From NCBI RefSeq assembly GCF_022829445.1, contig NZ_JAKSXY010000083.1, forward strand, positions 62,001 through 126,000: a DNA stretch of 64,000 bases, read 5' to 3'. Each line of letters opens with the position of its first letter. Position 1 is the stretch's first letter. The notes beneath the pieces were generated by a model, which searched no databases, had not been told where the DNA came from, and saw only the letters and a program-made list of their open reading frames with translations. Position numbers and translations under genes: made by a program. Below are positions 43,433 to 52,746 of this stretch, in pieces. The stretch is from Methylobacterium sp. J-068 (GTDB taxonomy: Bacteria; Pseudomonadota; Alphaproteobacteria; Rhizobiales; Beijerinckiaceae).

Positions 43433-44464
43433 TCAGCTGCCGGTTGCGATACGGGGATCGGCGAAGAAGTAATCGTCGATCGCCTTCGGCTCGGCCTTGA
43501 TCGCGCCGACACGATGCATGAACCGGCCGAGGCCGAGGGTGTTCTCGGGTGCGACCTTGAAGGTCACGGCCGGGTTGGTGATGATCTTCGTCAGCAGGGC
43601 CGGGTCGAGCTTGCTGTTGGTGGTCCGAAGGTAGATCTCCGCCGCCTTGTCGGGATTCCGGGCGATGAATTTCGCCGCGTCGTCGAGCGCGTTCAGGAAG
43701 GCGTTGTAGGTCTTCGGGCTCGACTTGTAGAAATTCTCCGTCGCGTAGAGCACGGTCGAGGAGGCCGGGCCGCCCTGCACGTCGTACGAATTCAGGACGA
43801 TGTGGGCCTGCGGGTTCTCGGCCAGCTCCTGGTCCTGGAAGGGCGGATTGCCGAAATGCCCGGTGATCTCGGTGCCGCCCTTGATGATCGCGGCGGCCGC
43901 CTCCGGATGCGGGACCGCGACGCTGATCCGGTCGAGCTTGGCGAAGTCCTTTTCGCCCCAGAGCTTGGCCGAGGCCCATTGCAGGATGCGCGACTGCACC
44001 GACACGCCCACCGCCGGAACCGCGATGCGGTCCTTCTCGCCGAAATCGGCGATCGTCTTCACGGCGGGATTGTTGGTGACGAGGTAGTAGGGAAAGTTGC
44101 CGAGCGAGGCGACGCCCTTGACGTTCTGCCGGCCCCGGGTGCGATCCCAGAGCGTGAAGAGCGGCCCGACGCCGGCCCCGGCGACCTCGATGTTGCCCGA
44201 GAGCAGCGCGTCGTTGACCGCCGAGCCGCCCGAGAGCTGGACATAGTCGACCTTGATGTCGAGACCGGCCGCCTTGCCGTGCTTCTCGATGAGCTTCTGG
44301 TCCTCGACCACGTTGAGGAGCAGGTAGACGATGCCGAACTGCTTGGCGATCCGCAGCTGGCCCTCCGCCGCCGTCGCCTGCGCCACGAAGGATGCCGTGA
44401 GCGCGAGGCCACCGAGCAGGGCCGCGGCCAGCCGGCGCGAAGGACCCGTGCATTGCTTCGTCAT
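43433..44464 (-). CDS. SsuA/TauA-like ABC substrate-binding protein
   Basis: A 343-residue periplasmic protein. The ATG at 44464 gives signal peptide PSRRLAAALLGGLALTASFVAQATAAEG, which can be Sec or Tat. The rest reads LRIAKQFGIVYLLLNVVEDQKLIEKHG, LSGGSAVNDALLSGNIEVAGAGVGPLF and ITGHFGNPPFQDQELAE, matching sulfonate/nitrate/taurine binding proteins. It opens the operon with the ATPase, permease and YeeE/YedE pair. It differs in sequence from the binding protein at 38705, suggesting a different substrate. Confidence 0.9.
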   Translation of the reverse strand: MTKQCTGPSRRLAAALLGGLALTASFVAQATAAEGQLRIAKQFGIVYLLLNVVEDQKLIEKHGKAAGLDIKVDYVQLSGGSAVNDALLSGNIEVAGAGVGPLFTLWDRTRGRQNVKGVASLGNFPYYLVTNNPAVKTIADFGEKDRIAVPAVGVSVQSRILQWASAKLWGEKDFAKLDRISVAVPHPEAAAAIIKGGTEITGHFGNPPFQDQELAENPQAHIVLNSYDVQGGPASSTVLYATENFYKSSPKTYNAFLNALDDAAKFIARNPDKAAEIYLRTTNSKLDPALLTKIITNPAVTFKVAPENTLGLGRFMHRVGAIKAEPKAIDDYFFADPRIATGS

Positions 44465-44744
44465 CGTCTTACTCACTCTGGCGTCGGTCAACCGGAGGCG
44501 TTGCCGCCGAACAGTAGATCCGCCGCAAATGTGATGCTTCTATTCGGGGCGGTCAATAAAAGCGGCATCTTTAGTTTATCATTGTCAGAGAACGTTCATG
44601 CCATGAAGCACCGCTTCGGCAGATCATTCGTGTTTTGACGCAGATCGGCACCGGACATTCACGGATCGAGAGGATTGTCCGCGTCGCGGCGATCACGCCT
44701 GTTTCGGGTGACGGACCGAAGCGGCCCGGCGCCGTCCGCCCCCG

Positions 44745-45026
44745 TCACCCGCCGCACTGGAACATCGCCTGGAAGACGTCCTGGTGCCCGACCAGGAGCG
44801 TCGGAGCGGACGGCAGGTGAACCCGGAGCACCGGCGCGAAACCGTAATAGGCCGCGAGGAGCTCGGGGTCCGGCAGGCCGATGCACAGGCGGTGCCGTCC
44901 ATCCTCCAGGGAAACCGCGATCAGCATCATGTCGCGCGGACGGCCGAACGCCTCGAACTGATCCTCGAACGTGGCGCGGATGTCGACCCAGCCGCCGTCA
45001 CCGAAGTCGCGCGTCATCCACAGCAC
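44745..45026 (-). CDS. Hypothetical 93-residue protein
   Basis: GTG start at 45026 with GGGAGG 5 bases before it. The protein reads TRDFGDGGWVDIRATFEDQFE, DMMLIAVSLEDGRHRLCIGLP and PTLLVGHQDVFQAMFQCGG, with codon use like its neighbours. No membrane segment and no known domain. It follows the ClC channel gene by 60 bases on the same strand and is probably co-transcribed with it. Confidence 0.6.
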   Translation of the reverse strand: MLWMTRDFGDGGWVDIRATFEDQFEAFGRPRDMMLIAVSLEDGRHRLCIGLPDPELLAAYYGFAPVLRVHLPSAPTLLVGHQDVFQAMFQCGG

Positions 45027-45086
45027 GAGGACCTCCCATCGTTTCCGGCCGACGCCCTTCGGATCCGCGAAGGCGTCCGGCGCATC

Positions 45087-46910
45087 TCAAGGCTTCGCAT
45101 GCCGGATCGTGCGCTGGCCGAGGAAGGCCCGGCGCTCCCGCTCGGATTGCACGACGGTCGCCCGAACCTGCAGGAGATCCTTGCGCGTGAGCAGGCCGAC
45201 GAGGGCTCCGCTCGCCGCATCCGTCACGGGCACACGGCCCTGCCCGGTGGCCATCATGATGTCGAGGGCGCGGGCGACGACGTCGTCCGGATGGACGACC
45301 GCGAGCGATGCGTCGGAGACCCGTTCCTCGAGGCGTTCTCCGGCATGCCCGCCCTCGGTCTTCCAGCGCAACGCGTCGCCACGGGTGACCACGCCCACCG
45401 GCCGCGCCCGCGCATCGACGACCGGATAGGCGTGATGCCGCCCCGCTTCGATGGCGGTGATGGCGTCCGTGACCGATTGCTCCGCATCGAGCACATCGAC
45501 CGTGCGGGCCATGACCGCTCCGACCCGCGTCAGTTCGTAGGGATCGAGGCCGTACTCGCGCGTGACGTGCTGCCCGCGCCGCGCGATCTTCTCCGTCAGG
45601 ATCGAGCGCTTCAGGAGGAGCACGGTCACCGCATAGGCGGCGACGGTCGCGGCCAGCAGCGGCGCCAGGATGTGGACGTCGCCGGTGAGTTCCACCGCGA
45701 AGAGGGTTCCGGTCAGGGGGGCCCGCATGGTGCCGCCCAGCATCGCGGCCATGCCGAGGAGGGCCCAGAAGCCCGGTGCTCCGGGCAGGGCGAGACCGGC
45801 GAGCCATCCCATGGCTCCGCCGAGAATGAGGAGCGGCGCCAGAACGCCCCCCGACGTGCCGGATGCCAGCGCCACCAGCCAGATCCCCGCCTTGACCAGG
45901 AGGATCGTCAGGACGACCTGAACCGCCAGGTTGCCCGTCAGGAGATCGCCGATCACGTCGTAGCCGACGCCGAGCGCGCGCGGTTCGATCAAGCCGCCCA
46001 GGCCGACGAAGAGGCCCCCGATGGCGGGCCACCACATCCAGTGGATGGGCAGGCGCTCGAAGGCATCCTCCAGGAGGTAGAGGAGCTTCGTCAGGAGGCC
46101 CGATTGCAGTCCGGCGAGGATTCCGAGCCCCGCGCAGGCGAGCAGGCCCCACCAGGGCAAGGCCGGATCACCGGAGAAGGGAAAGAGTGGGCCGGTTCCG
46201 AAGAGCAGCGGGCGCCAGCAGATCGCCGTGATGGCGGCCCCCGCCACGGGGATGAAACTGCGCGGGCGCCACTCGAACAGGAGCAGCTCGACGGCCAGCA
46301 GCACGGCCGCGATCGGTGTTCCGAAGATCGCGGTCATTCCGGCCGCGGCGCCGGCCACGAGCAGCGTCTTTCGCTCCGCCGCGCTGAGGTGGAAGAACTG
46401 CGCGAACAGGGAGCCGATGGCTCCGCCGGTCATGATGATCGGCCCCTCGGCGCCGAACGGTCCGCCGGTGCCGATCGAGATGGCGGAAGAAATCGGTTTG
46501 AGCACGGCGACCTTGGCCGACATGCGGCTGCCCCCGATGAGGATGGCCTCGATGGCCTCGGGAATGCCGTGTCCCCGGATCTTCTCCGAGCCGAAGCGCG
46601 CCATCGCGCCGATGGCGAGCCCGCCCAGGACGGGCACGAGGACCATCCAGGGCGTGCGGGCCGCGTCCGCCATCGAGGACGGCACCGTGTCGAGGCGGCC
46701 GAACCAGGCGAGGTTCGTGCACAGGGTGATCAACTGGACGAGCACCCAGGCCGCGAGGGCGCCACCCGTGCCCACGACGAGTGCCATCGCCATCAGGATC
46801 AGCACGCGCCGATCGGTCGTGAAATCGCCCAAGGAGCGCCTCGGCCTCTGCCCGACGACTCCGAGGCGTCCTTCGTCGATTGCGTTCGGCCTGTCCTGCT
46901 GCATGATCAT
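45087..46910 (-). CDS. ClC-family chloride channel/transporter with CBS domains
   Basis: A 607-residue protein with about ten or more membrane helices, then two CBS domains (about residues 465-600). ClC motifs are GHGIPEAIEA (GxGIP), GGPFGAEGPIIMTGGAIGS (with the external gating Glu), and ASGTSGGVLAPLL. An inner Glu in FGTPIAAVLLAVELLLFEW suggests Cl/H exchange, so an antiporter is possible. Start at 46910 (46904 also possible). It is divergent from the marR-type gene and probably under its control; the CBS pair may bind a nucleotide. Confidence 0.92.
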   Translation of the reverse strand: MIMQQDRPNAIDEGRLGVVGQRPRRSLGDFTTDRRVLILMAMALVVGTGGALAAWVLVQLITLCTNLAWFGRLDTVPSSMADAARTPWMVLVPVLGGLAIGAMARFGSEKIRGHGIPEAIEAILIGGSRMSAKVAVLKPISSAISIGTGGPFGAEGPIIMTGGAIGSLFAQFFHLSAAERKTLLVAGAAAGMTAIFGTPIAAVLLAVELLLFEWRPRSFIPVAGAAITAICWRPLLFGTGPLFPFSGDPALPWWGLLACAGLGILAGLQSGLLTKLLYLLEDAFERLPIHWMWWPAIGGLFVGLGGLIEPRALGVGYDVIGDLLTGNLAVQVVLTILLVKAGIWLVALASGTSGGVLAPLLILGGAMGWLAGLALPGAPGFWALLGMAAMLGGTMRAPLTGTLFAVELTGDVHILAPLLAATVAAYAVTVLLLKRSILTEKIARRGQHVTREYGLDPYELTRVGAVMARTVDVLDAEQSVTDAITAIEAGRHHAYPVVDARARPVGVVTRGDALRWKTEGGHAGERLEERVSDASLAVVHPDDVVARALDIMMATGQGRVPVTDAASGALVGLLTRKDLLQVRATVVQSERERRAFLGQRTIRHAKP

Positions 46911-46933
46911 CTCGCTCGGCGTCACGCGCCATA

Positions 46934-46952
46934 TATATCGTAACCCGATATA
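46934..46952. promoter_or_regulatory. Palindromic operator candidate between ClC and MarR genes
   Basis: TATATCG (46934-46940) and CGATATA (46946-46952) are perfect inverted repeats separated by 5 bases, in a short A/T-rich stretch in otherwise GC-rich DNA. It lies in the 71-base divergent gap, 24 bases from the ClC start and 29 from the marR start, as expected for a MarR-dimer site controlling both genes. Confidence 0.65.
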
Positions 46953-46981
46953 ATACAGCCCGCGAAGCGGAGGATCTCGAG

Positions 46982-47425
46982 ATGTCTGCGAACCGGCCGA
47001 CACGGGAGGCCCTGTCACGCGAACAATACGCGGCCATCGCGACCTTCCGCTATCAGCTCCGCCGTTTCCTGGCGTTCAGCGAGGCGGCCGCGCAGCAGGC
47101 GGGCCTTCCGCACCAGCAACATCAGGCGCTGCTCGCCATCGCGGGCCATGCGGGGTCGGACGCGCCCACTGTCGGGATGCTGGCCGAGCGGCTGCTGATC
47201 GCCCCGCACACTGCCGCCGAACTCGTCTCGCGCATGGTCGAGGCATCGCTCCTGACAAAGACGAGGGGCGCGCTGGACGGGAGGCGGATGGAGCTCTCGC
47301 TCACGCCGCGCGCGGAAACCATCCTCGCCGAATTGACGGCGGCGCATCTCGAGGAACTCCGGACGATGGAGCCGGCCCTCGTCCGTGCGCTCGGAAAGCT
47401 CGACCATGAGCCAAGCGACCGCTGA
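46982..47425 (+). CDS. MarR-family transcriptional regulator
   Basis: A 147-residue protein with GGAGG 8 bases before its ATG. The winged helix reads GLPHQQHQALLAIAG, VGMLAERLLIAPHTAAELVSRMVEASLLTKTRGALDGRRMELSLTPRAETIL, with dimerisation helices at both ends. It is a MarR-type dimeric regulator, probably binding the palindrome in front of its own gene and the ClC gene. The ligand is unknown. There is no co-directional gene after it. Confidence 0.92.
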   Translation: MSANRPTREALSREQYAAIATFRYQLRRFLAFSEAAAQQAGLPHQQHQALLAIAGHAGSDAPTVGMLAERLLIAPHTAAELVSRMVEASLLTKTRGALDGRRMELSLTPRAETILAELTAAHLEELRTMEPALVRALGKLDHEPSDR

Positions 47426-47492
47426 ACCCATGGCCGACATCGGCGGCGACCTCCCGAGGAAGCCGCCGCGATCGTCTCGGGACGGCTCCGCG

Positions 47493-47624
47493 CAGCGACC
47501 ATCCGCCATCGACCGAGGTGCCGGTGACGAATGCAGAAGGGCCCGATCGCATCCACGAGACCGCATCCGGGATCTCTTCGGGTCTGCCGGGATGCCCCAT
47601 CGGCGCGCGGTCGATCGCCGTCCG
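47493..47624 (-). pseudogene. Short-chain dehydrogenase, 3' remnant
   Basis: Translation reads RAPMGHPGRPEEIPDAVSWM then SAFVTGTSVDGGWSL, matching the last 35-40 residues of classical SDR enzymes (GRPEEIA..V.FL.S..ASFVTG...VDGG). A TAG lies directly upstream in frame and no Rossmann or catalytic segment is found. Even this piece lacks a residue or two before VDGG. It is a relic of a lost gene. Confidence 0.7.
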
Positions 47625-47655
47625 CTATGGCCGCCGTCTGCTATGGCCGCCGTCG
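47624..47655. repeat. Tandem duplication of 16 bases
   Basis: GCTATGGCCGCCGTCT at 47624-47639 is followed by GCTATGGCCGCCGTCG at 47640-47655, identical in 15 of 16 bases. It sits at the upstream edge of the SDR remnant. Confidence 0.75.
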
Positions 47656-47994
47656 AAGAGGTCCATCGTCGGCGTCTCGATTTGGCATCGACCCTGAGCT
47701 GGTCGATTTCCGTGTGCCCGTTTTGTTCCGCCAGCGATCCGGGCGACCGAATGGTTTCGGTCGCCCGGGGTCGTTCGCACCGACCATCTCCCGCCCTTCG
47801 GAGGGGGATGGACGGCACCTTCGATGCTCTCCTCAGCGACCCGCCGTAGAAGCGGCCGGTGCGTTTCTCGCCAAGGGCCCGCGCGGCGCGTCCGATCCTC
47901 TCGGACGCACATCACCGTCCTCCAGGGACAGACCTCCTGTCGGCACGCACGCACATCAGGCGTTCCGACAGGTGTGATCCGATGACGGAGAGAC

Positions 47995-50900
47995 CTACGA
48001 GCAGCCGGTCGTCCCGCCGCACGTGTCGCACTTCAGGCAGGTTCCGTTGCGCACGAGCGTGAAGTTCGCGCATTCCGGGCAGGCCTCGCCGACATAGCCC
48101 TTCATCTTCGCCTCGGCGCGGCGGTCGGAGACCGAGCGTTCCGGCTTCGCGAAGGGGAGGGCGTCGACGAGGGCCTCGGCGTGGCCCGCCGGGATCGGTT
48201 CGGCCTTGAGGGCCGTCGCGCCCCGAAGCGCATGCACCACGCCGCCGGCCGGGCTGGTCTGGCCGGCGGACCCGGCGCCGATTCCGACGGTGCCACCGGC
48301 GGGACCGCCCTGGATCAGGGTGAGCCGGTCGGCCGAACCGCGGAGCAGCCCACGGGAGACGACGCTCGACGCGGTCGCTTCCGTCCGGCCGGGCTCCCGG
48401 GTCGTGTCGGTCTCACCGCCGCCGATCACCGTGCCGCCGATCTCGGACGGGTTGACGTGGGCGAGGTCGGCGCGGCCGAGATAGGACACGGCGAGCTCGC
48501 GGAACACGTAGTCGAGGAGCGAGGTCGCGTTCTTGATCGCGTCGTTGCCCTGCACGAAGCCCGCCGGCTCGAAGCGGGTGAAGGTGAAGGCCTCGACGTA
48601 TTCCTCCAGCGGCACCCCGTATTGCAGGCCCAGCGAGATCGCGATGGCGAAGTTGTTCATCAGGCTGCGGAAGGTGGCGCCCTCCTTGTGCATGTCGATG
48701 AAGATCTCGCCGAGGCGCCCGTCATCGTACTCGCCGGTGCGCAGATAGACCTTGTGTCCGCCGACCACCGCCTTCTGGGTGTAGCCCTTGCGACGATGGG
48801 GCATCTTCTCGCGCGAGCGGATGCGCTCGACCCGCTCGATCACCCGCTCGACGATCTTCTCGGCGACCTGGGCGGCCTTGGCGGCGGCCGGGGCCGCGAT
48901 CAGGGCCTCGATGATCTCGTCGGCATCGTCCTCCTCGTCGGCGATCAGCGCCGAGTTCAGGGGCTGGGACAGCTTCGAGCCGTCGCGGTAGAGGGCATTG
49001 GCCTTCAGCGCCAGGGTCCAGGACAGCCGGTAGGCGTTCTTGCAATCCTCGACCGTGGCGTCGTTGGGCATGTTGATGGTCTTGGAGATGGCGCCCGAGA
49101 TGAAGGGCTGGGCCGCCGCCATCATGCGGATGTGGCTCTCCACCGAGAGGTAGCGCTTGCCGATGCGCCCGCACGGGTTGGCGCAGTCGAACACCGCGTA
49201 GTGCTCGAGCTTGAGGATGGGGGCACCCTCCAGGGTCATCGCACCGCAGATATGCGTGTTGGCCGCCTCGATGTCCTTCCGCGAATAGCCGAGGAAGGGC
49301 AGGATCTCGAAGGTCGGGTCTGACAGCTTCTCGGCCGGGACCTTGAGCACGTCCTTGAGGAAGTCGTCGCCCAGCGTCCAGCGGTTGAAGACGAACTTGA
49401 TGTCGAAGGCCGACTTCAGGCCCGCCTCGATCGCCGCGAGCTTGTCGTCGGTGAACCCCTTGGCGCGGAGCGACCCGGGGTTGATCGCCGGGGCTTGGCC
49501 CATCGAGCCGTGGCCGACGGCGTAGGCCTCGATCTCGGCGATCTCGGATTCGCGGTAGCCGAGGGTGCGCAGGGCGTCCGGCACGGCGCGGTTGATGATC
49601 TTGAAGTAGCCGCCGCCGGCGAGTTTCTTGAATTTCACGAGCGCGAAGTCGGGCTCGATGCCTGTCGTGTCGCAATCCATCACGAGGCCGATCGTGCCGG
49701 TGGGCGCGATCACGGTGGCCTGCGCGTTGCGGTAGCCGTGCTCCTCGCCGAGCGCCAGGGCGCGGTCCCAGGCGTGCTTGGCCCGCTCGGCGATGTCGGC
49801 CTGGGGCACGTTGGCGAGGTCGAGGGGCACGGGGGCGATCGAGAGGAACTCGTAGCCCTTCGCCTCGCCATGCGCGGCGCGGCGGTGGTTGCGGATCACC
49901 TTGAGCATGGCGTCCGCGTTCTCCTCGTAGGCCGGGAAGGCCCCGAGTTCACCCGCCATCTCGGCGGAGGTGGCATAGGCCACGCCCGTCATGATCGCGG
50001 TGAGCGCACCGGCGAGCGCACGCCCCTTGTCCGAGTCGTAGGGCAGGCCCATGCTCATCAGCAGGCCGCCGATATTGGCGTAGCCGAGGCCCAGCGTCCG
50101 GTAGCGGAACGAGAGTTCGGCGATCTCCTTCGAGGGGAATTGCGCCATCATCACCGAGATCTCGAGCACCACCGTCCAGAGGCGGTTGAGGTGCTCGAAG
50201 GCGGCGACGTCGAAATGGTTCGTGGCGCGGTCGTACATCGTCAGCAGGTTGGCCGACGCCAGATTGCAGGCGGTGTCGTCGAGGAACATGTACTCGGAGC
50301 ACGGATTCGAGGCGCGGATGCGCCCGCCCGCCGGGCAGGTGTGCCAGTCGTTCATGGTGGTGTTGAAGTGCAGGCCCGGATCGGCCGAGGCCCAGGCGGC
50401 CTCGCCGATCTTCTCCCAGAGTTCTCGGGCCGGCAGGGTCTTGGTGGTCTTGCCGGTGGTGCGGGCCTTCAGCTCCCAGGGCGAGTCGTTCTCGACTGCG
50501 CGCAGGAAGTCGTCGGTGAGGGAGACGGAGTTGTTGGAGTTCTGGCCCGCCACCGTGAGGTAGGCCTCGGAATCCCAGTCGGTGTCGTAGACGGGGAAGT
50601 CGATCTTGGTGAATCCCTGGCGGGCGAACTGGATGACTCGCTTGGTATAGGAATCCGGCACCATGTCCTTGCGGGCGGCCTTCACGGCCTTCTTCAGGGC
50701 CGGGTTGCGCTCGGGGTCGAAGCAGGCGTCGCCCTCGGCCTCGCACTGCGTGCAGGCCTTCATCACGGCGGTGAGATGCTTGGAGACGATCTTGGAGCCT
50801 GTCACCAGGGCGGCGACCTTCTGCTCCTCCTTCACCTTCCAGTCGATGTACTGCTCGATGTCGGGGTGGTCGATGTCGACGATGACCATCTTGGCCGCGC

Positions 50901-51726
50901 GCCGGGTGGTGCCGCCCGACTTGATCGCGCCGGCCGCCCGGTCGCCGATCTTGAGGAAGGACATCAGGCCGGAGGATTTGCCGCCGCCGCCGAGCTTCTC
51001 GTTCTCGCCGCGCAGCATCGAGAAGTTCGAGCCGGTGCCGGAGCCGTACTTGAACAGGCGCGCCTCGCGGACCCACAGGTCCATGATGCCGCCCTCGTTC
51101 ACGAGATCGTCCTGCACGCCCTGGATGAAGCAGGCGTGCGGCTGCGGATGCTCGTAGGAGGAGGCCGACTTCGTCAGCTCACCGCTGCGGTAATCGACGT
51201 AATAGTGGCCCTGCGCCGGGCCGTCGATGCCGTAGGCCCAGTGTAGGCCGGTGTTGAACCATTGCGGCGAGTTCGGCGCCACCATCTGCCGGGCGAGCAT
51301 GAAGCGCAGCTCGTCGAGGAACGCGGAGGCGTCCTCCTCGGAGGTGAAGTAGCCGCCCTTCCAGCCCCAATAGGTCCAGCAGCCCGCCAGCCGGTCGAAG
51401 ACCTGCGTCGAGGAGATCTCGGAGACGTAGCGCTCGACCTCGGGAAGCTCGGCGAGGGCGGCGAGGTCGGGCTCCGAACGCCACAGGAACGACGGCACGT
51501 CGTTCTCCTCGATCCGCCGCAGGGCCGCGGGCACGCCGGCCTTGCGGAAATACTTCTGCGCGAGCACGTCGCTGGCCACCTGCGACCAGCTCTCCGGCAC
51601 CTCGATACCGTCGAGGCGGAAGACCGTGGAGCCGTCCGGGTTGCGGATCTCGCTCAGGGTCTTGCGAAAGGGAATCGTCGCGTAGGGCGATTGCCCGGCC
51701 GTGGTGTGGCGTCGCTCGAACCGCAT
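47995..51726 (-). CDS. nrdJ: Vitamin B12-dependent ribonucleotide reductase (class II)
   Basis: A 1243-residue protein, usual for the long class II enzyme. The start at [20 protein letters not shown] is used; the frame is open further upstream without family sequence. It has [45 protein letters not shown] (the N-x-C-x-E catalytic loop), and a C-terminal cysteine-rich tail with CPEC and CLKC/CDTC pairs, the redox and zinc-like end. It makes deoxyribonucleotides using adenosylcobalamin, independent of oxygen. The region upstream has a promoter and NrdR-box candidates. Confidence 0.97.
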   Translation of the reverse strand: MRFERRHTTAGQSPYATIPFRKTLSEIRNPDGSTVFRLDGIEVPESWSQVASDVLAQKYFRKAGVPAALRRIEENDVPSFLWRSEPDLAALAELPEVERYVSEISSTQVFDRLAGCWTYWGWKGGYFTSEEDASAFLDELRFMLARQMVAPNSPQWFNTGLHWAYGIDGPAQGHYYVDYRSGELTKSASSYEHPQPHACFIQGVQDDLVNEGGIMDLWVREARLFKYGSGTGSNFSMLRGENEKLGGGGKSSGLMSFLKIGDRAAGAIKSGGTTRRAAKMVIVDIDHPDIEQYIDWKVKEEQKVAALVTGSKIVSKHLTAVMKACTQCEAEGDACFDPERNPALKKAVKAARKDMVPDSYTKRVIQFARQGFTKIDFPVYDTDWDSEAYLTVAGQNSNNSVSLTDDFLRAVENDSPWELKARTTGKTTKTLPARELWEKIGEAAWASADPGLHFNTTMNDWHTCPAGGRIRASNPCSEYMFLDDTACNLASANLLTMYDRATNHFDVAAFEHLNRLWTVVLEISVMMAQFPSKEIAELSFRYRTLGLGYANIGGLLMSMGLPYDSDKGRALAGALTAIMTGVAYATSAEMAGELGAFPAYEENADAMLKVIRNHRRAAHGEAKGYEFLSIAPVPLDLANVPQADIAERAKHAWDRALALGEEHGYRNAQATVIAPTGTIGLVMDCDTTGIEPDFALVKFKKLAGGGYFKIINRAVPDALRTLGYRESEIAEIEAYAVGHGSMGQAPAINPGSLRAKGFTDDKLAAIEAGLKSAFDIKFVFNRWTLGDDFLKDVLKVPAEKLSDPTFEILPFLGYSRKDIEAANTHICGAMTLEGAPILKLEHYAVFDCANPCGRIGKRYLSVESHIRMMAAAQPFISGAISKTINMPNDATVEDCKNAYRLSWTLALKANALYRDGSKLSQPLNSALIADEEDDADEIIEALIAAPAAAKAAQVAEKIVERVIERVERIRSREKMPHRRKGYTQKAVVGGHKVYLRTGEYDDGRLGEIFIDMHKEGATFRSLMNNFAIAISLGLQYGVPLEEYVEAFTFTRFEPAGFVQGNDAIKNATSLLDYVFRELAVSYLGRADLAHVNPSEIGGTVIGGGETDTTREPGRTEATASSVVSRGLLRGSADRLTLIQGGPAGGTVGIGAGSAGQTSPAGGVVHALRGATALKAEPIPAGHAEALVDALPFAKPERSVSDRRAEAKMKGYVGEACPECANFTLVRNGTCLKCDTCGGTTGCS

Positions 51727-51874
51727 GGAACCTGTCTCCCGTACCGGCGGCTCGCGCGCGGCACCGTGTCCAAGAATGATGAAGGCAAGCGCCCGCGAAC
51801 GCCGCGCGGCGCTGAAATTCGTGTCGAGAATTTGGTGAACCGCCGGTGACGCGACAGCCTCGGCGACCATCCAA

Positions 51875-51903
51875 AGGTATGCCGTCCTGGGGTCTCACGT
51901 CAA
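51875..51903 (-). promoter_or_regulatory. Candidate sigma70-type promoter of nrdJ
   Basis: On the minus strand TTGACG (51898-51903) and ATACCT (51875-51880) are separated by exactly 17 bases. The -35 box is close to consensus, the -10 box fair. Transcription would start near 51868, giving a leader of about 140 bases before the nrdJ ATG. The -35 box overlaps the proximal NrdR box. Confidence 0.55.
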
Positions 51904-51945
51904 TAACTAGTGTGCCGGCTGCATGTTCCTGGCTAGATGTAGTGG
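51898..51945. promoter_or_regulatory. Candidate pair of NrdR boxes upstream of nrdJ
   Basis: Against the NrdR-box core CWATATATWGTGT, 51901-51913 reads CAATAACTAGTGT (11 of 13) and 51933-51945 reads CTAGATGTAGTGG (10 of 13). The two are offset by 32 bases, about three helical turns, which is the spacing NrdR uses. The first covers the -35 box of the predicted nrdJ promoter, fitting repression. The consensus is from memory; no scan was run. Confidence 0.6.
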
Positions 51946-52221
51946 GTCTCGCGTTAAAGCTGTGGATATCGCGGGCGTCTCGATAAGTGCCCTTTCGGGT
52001 TCGCGGATTCGAACGCGAAAAATTTTCCGCCCACAGGCCGTGCCGCGATCGCGGCGGGTCGCGGAATGGTTAACGGCCGCAGGTGTGGGATTTGCGCCGC
52101 AACGCGCCTCTCCCCGCAGCGGCGTCGCGGCCCGACTCGACGGCTGGACTTCGCGGGACCGCGTCACCATAGTCCGCGCGAACAACGAAGGCGGGGCGCA
52201 TGCCCCTTTCAGGCGAACGCG

Positions 52222-52638
52222 ATGGCTCTCAAGGACACGCTCCTGCGCATCTTCACCTGGTGGAACGGGCAGACCATGTCGCTCGCCCTCTACACCGCGC
52301 GGCGCGGGCAGCTCGTCGGTACGGACGATCTCGGCAACGTCTATTACCGGGCGCAGGGACCGCTGATCGACCGCTCGGTCGGCAGCGAGCGGCGCTGGGT
52401 GGTCTACAAGGGCTACGCCGACGCCTCGAAGGTGCCGCCCGGCTGGCGCGCCTGGCTCTGCCACAACGGCGACGTGCCTCCGAGCGAGGGCACCTACGCG
52501 CCGCGGGCGTGGCAGAAGCCTCACGTCGAGAACCTGACCGGGACCAGCGGCGCCTACCGGCCGCGGGGGTCTCAGCTCAATGTCGGCCAGCGGCCGGCCG
52601 CGACGGGCGACTACGTGCCCTGGAGCCCGGGCAACTGA
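52222..52638 (+). CDS. NADH:ubiquinone oxidoreductase subunit NDUFA12-type
   Basis: A 138-residue protein starting MALKDTLLRIFTWWNGQTMS; conserved blocks are GTDDLGNVYYRAQ, RRWVVYKGYADASKVPPGWRAWLCHNGDVPPSE and the end PWSPGN, matching NDUFA12/B17.2-like proteins of alphaproteobacterial complex I. It is a peripheral subunit of the complex, not part of the nuo operon in this window. A longer frame upstream (from 52066) has no homology pattern. The next gene follows 108 bases on. Confidence 0.92.
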   Translation: MALKDTLLRIFTWWNGQTMSLALYTARRGQLVGTDDLGNVYYRAQGPLIDRSVGSERRWVVYKGYADASKVPPGWRAWLCHNGDVPPSEGTYAPRAWQKPHVENLTGTSGAYRPRGSQLNVGQRPAATGDYVPWSPGN

Positions 52639-52746
52639 GCCCGGATAGCGGGGGCCAGCGGCCCTTTTTCCACCAATCTTCTCCGGTCTAATCCGATCCT
52701 CGCGCCGCCGCTTCCCCCCGGGAGCGCATTGGAGAGGGGTTCGCCC

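Larger units (their letters stand above)
47426..47994. other. Gene-poor stretch with SDR remnant
   Basis: No intact gene in about 570 bases between the marR and nrdJ genes. It contains an SDR C-terminal relic on the minus strand (47493-47624) and a 16-base tandem repeat next to it (47624-47655). The rest shows no supported feature. Confidence 0.5.

Noticed and set aside
51727..52221. A cobalamin riboswitch upstream of B12-dependent nrdJ
   Set aside because: I searched by eye for a B12 box and the expected leader layout and saw none; the predicted leader is only about 140 bases. A covariance search would settle it.
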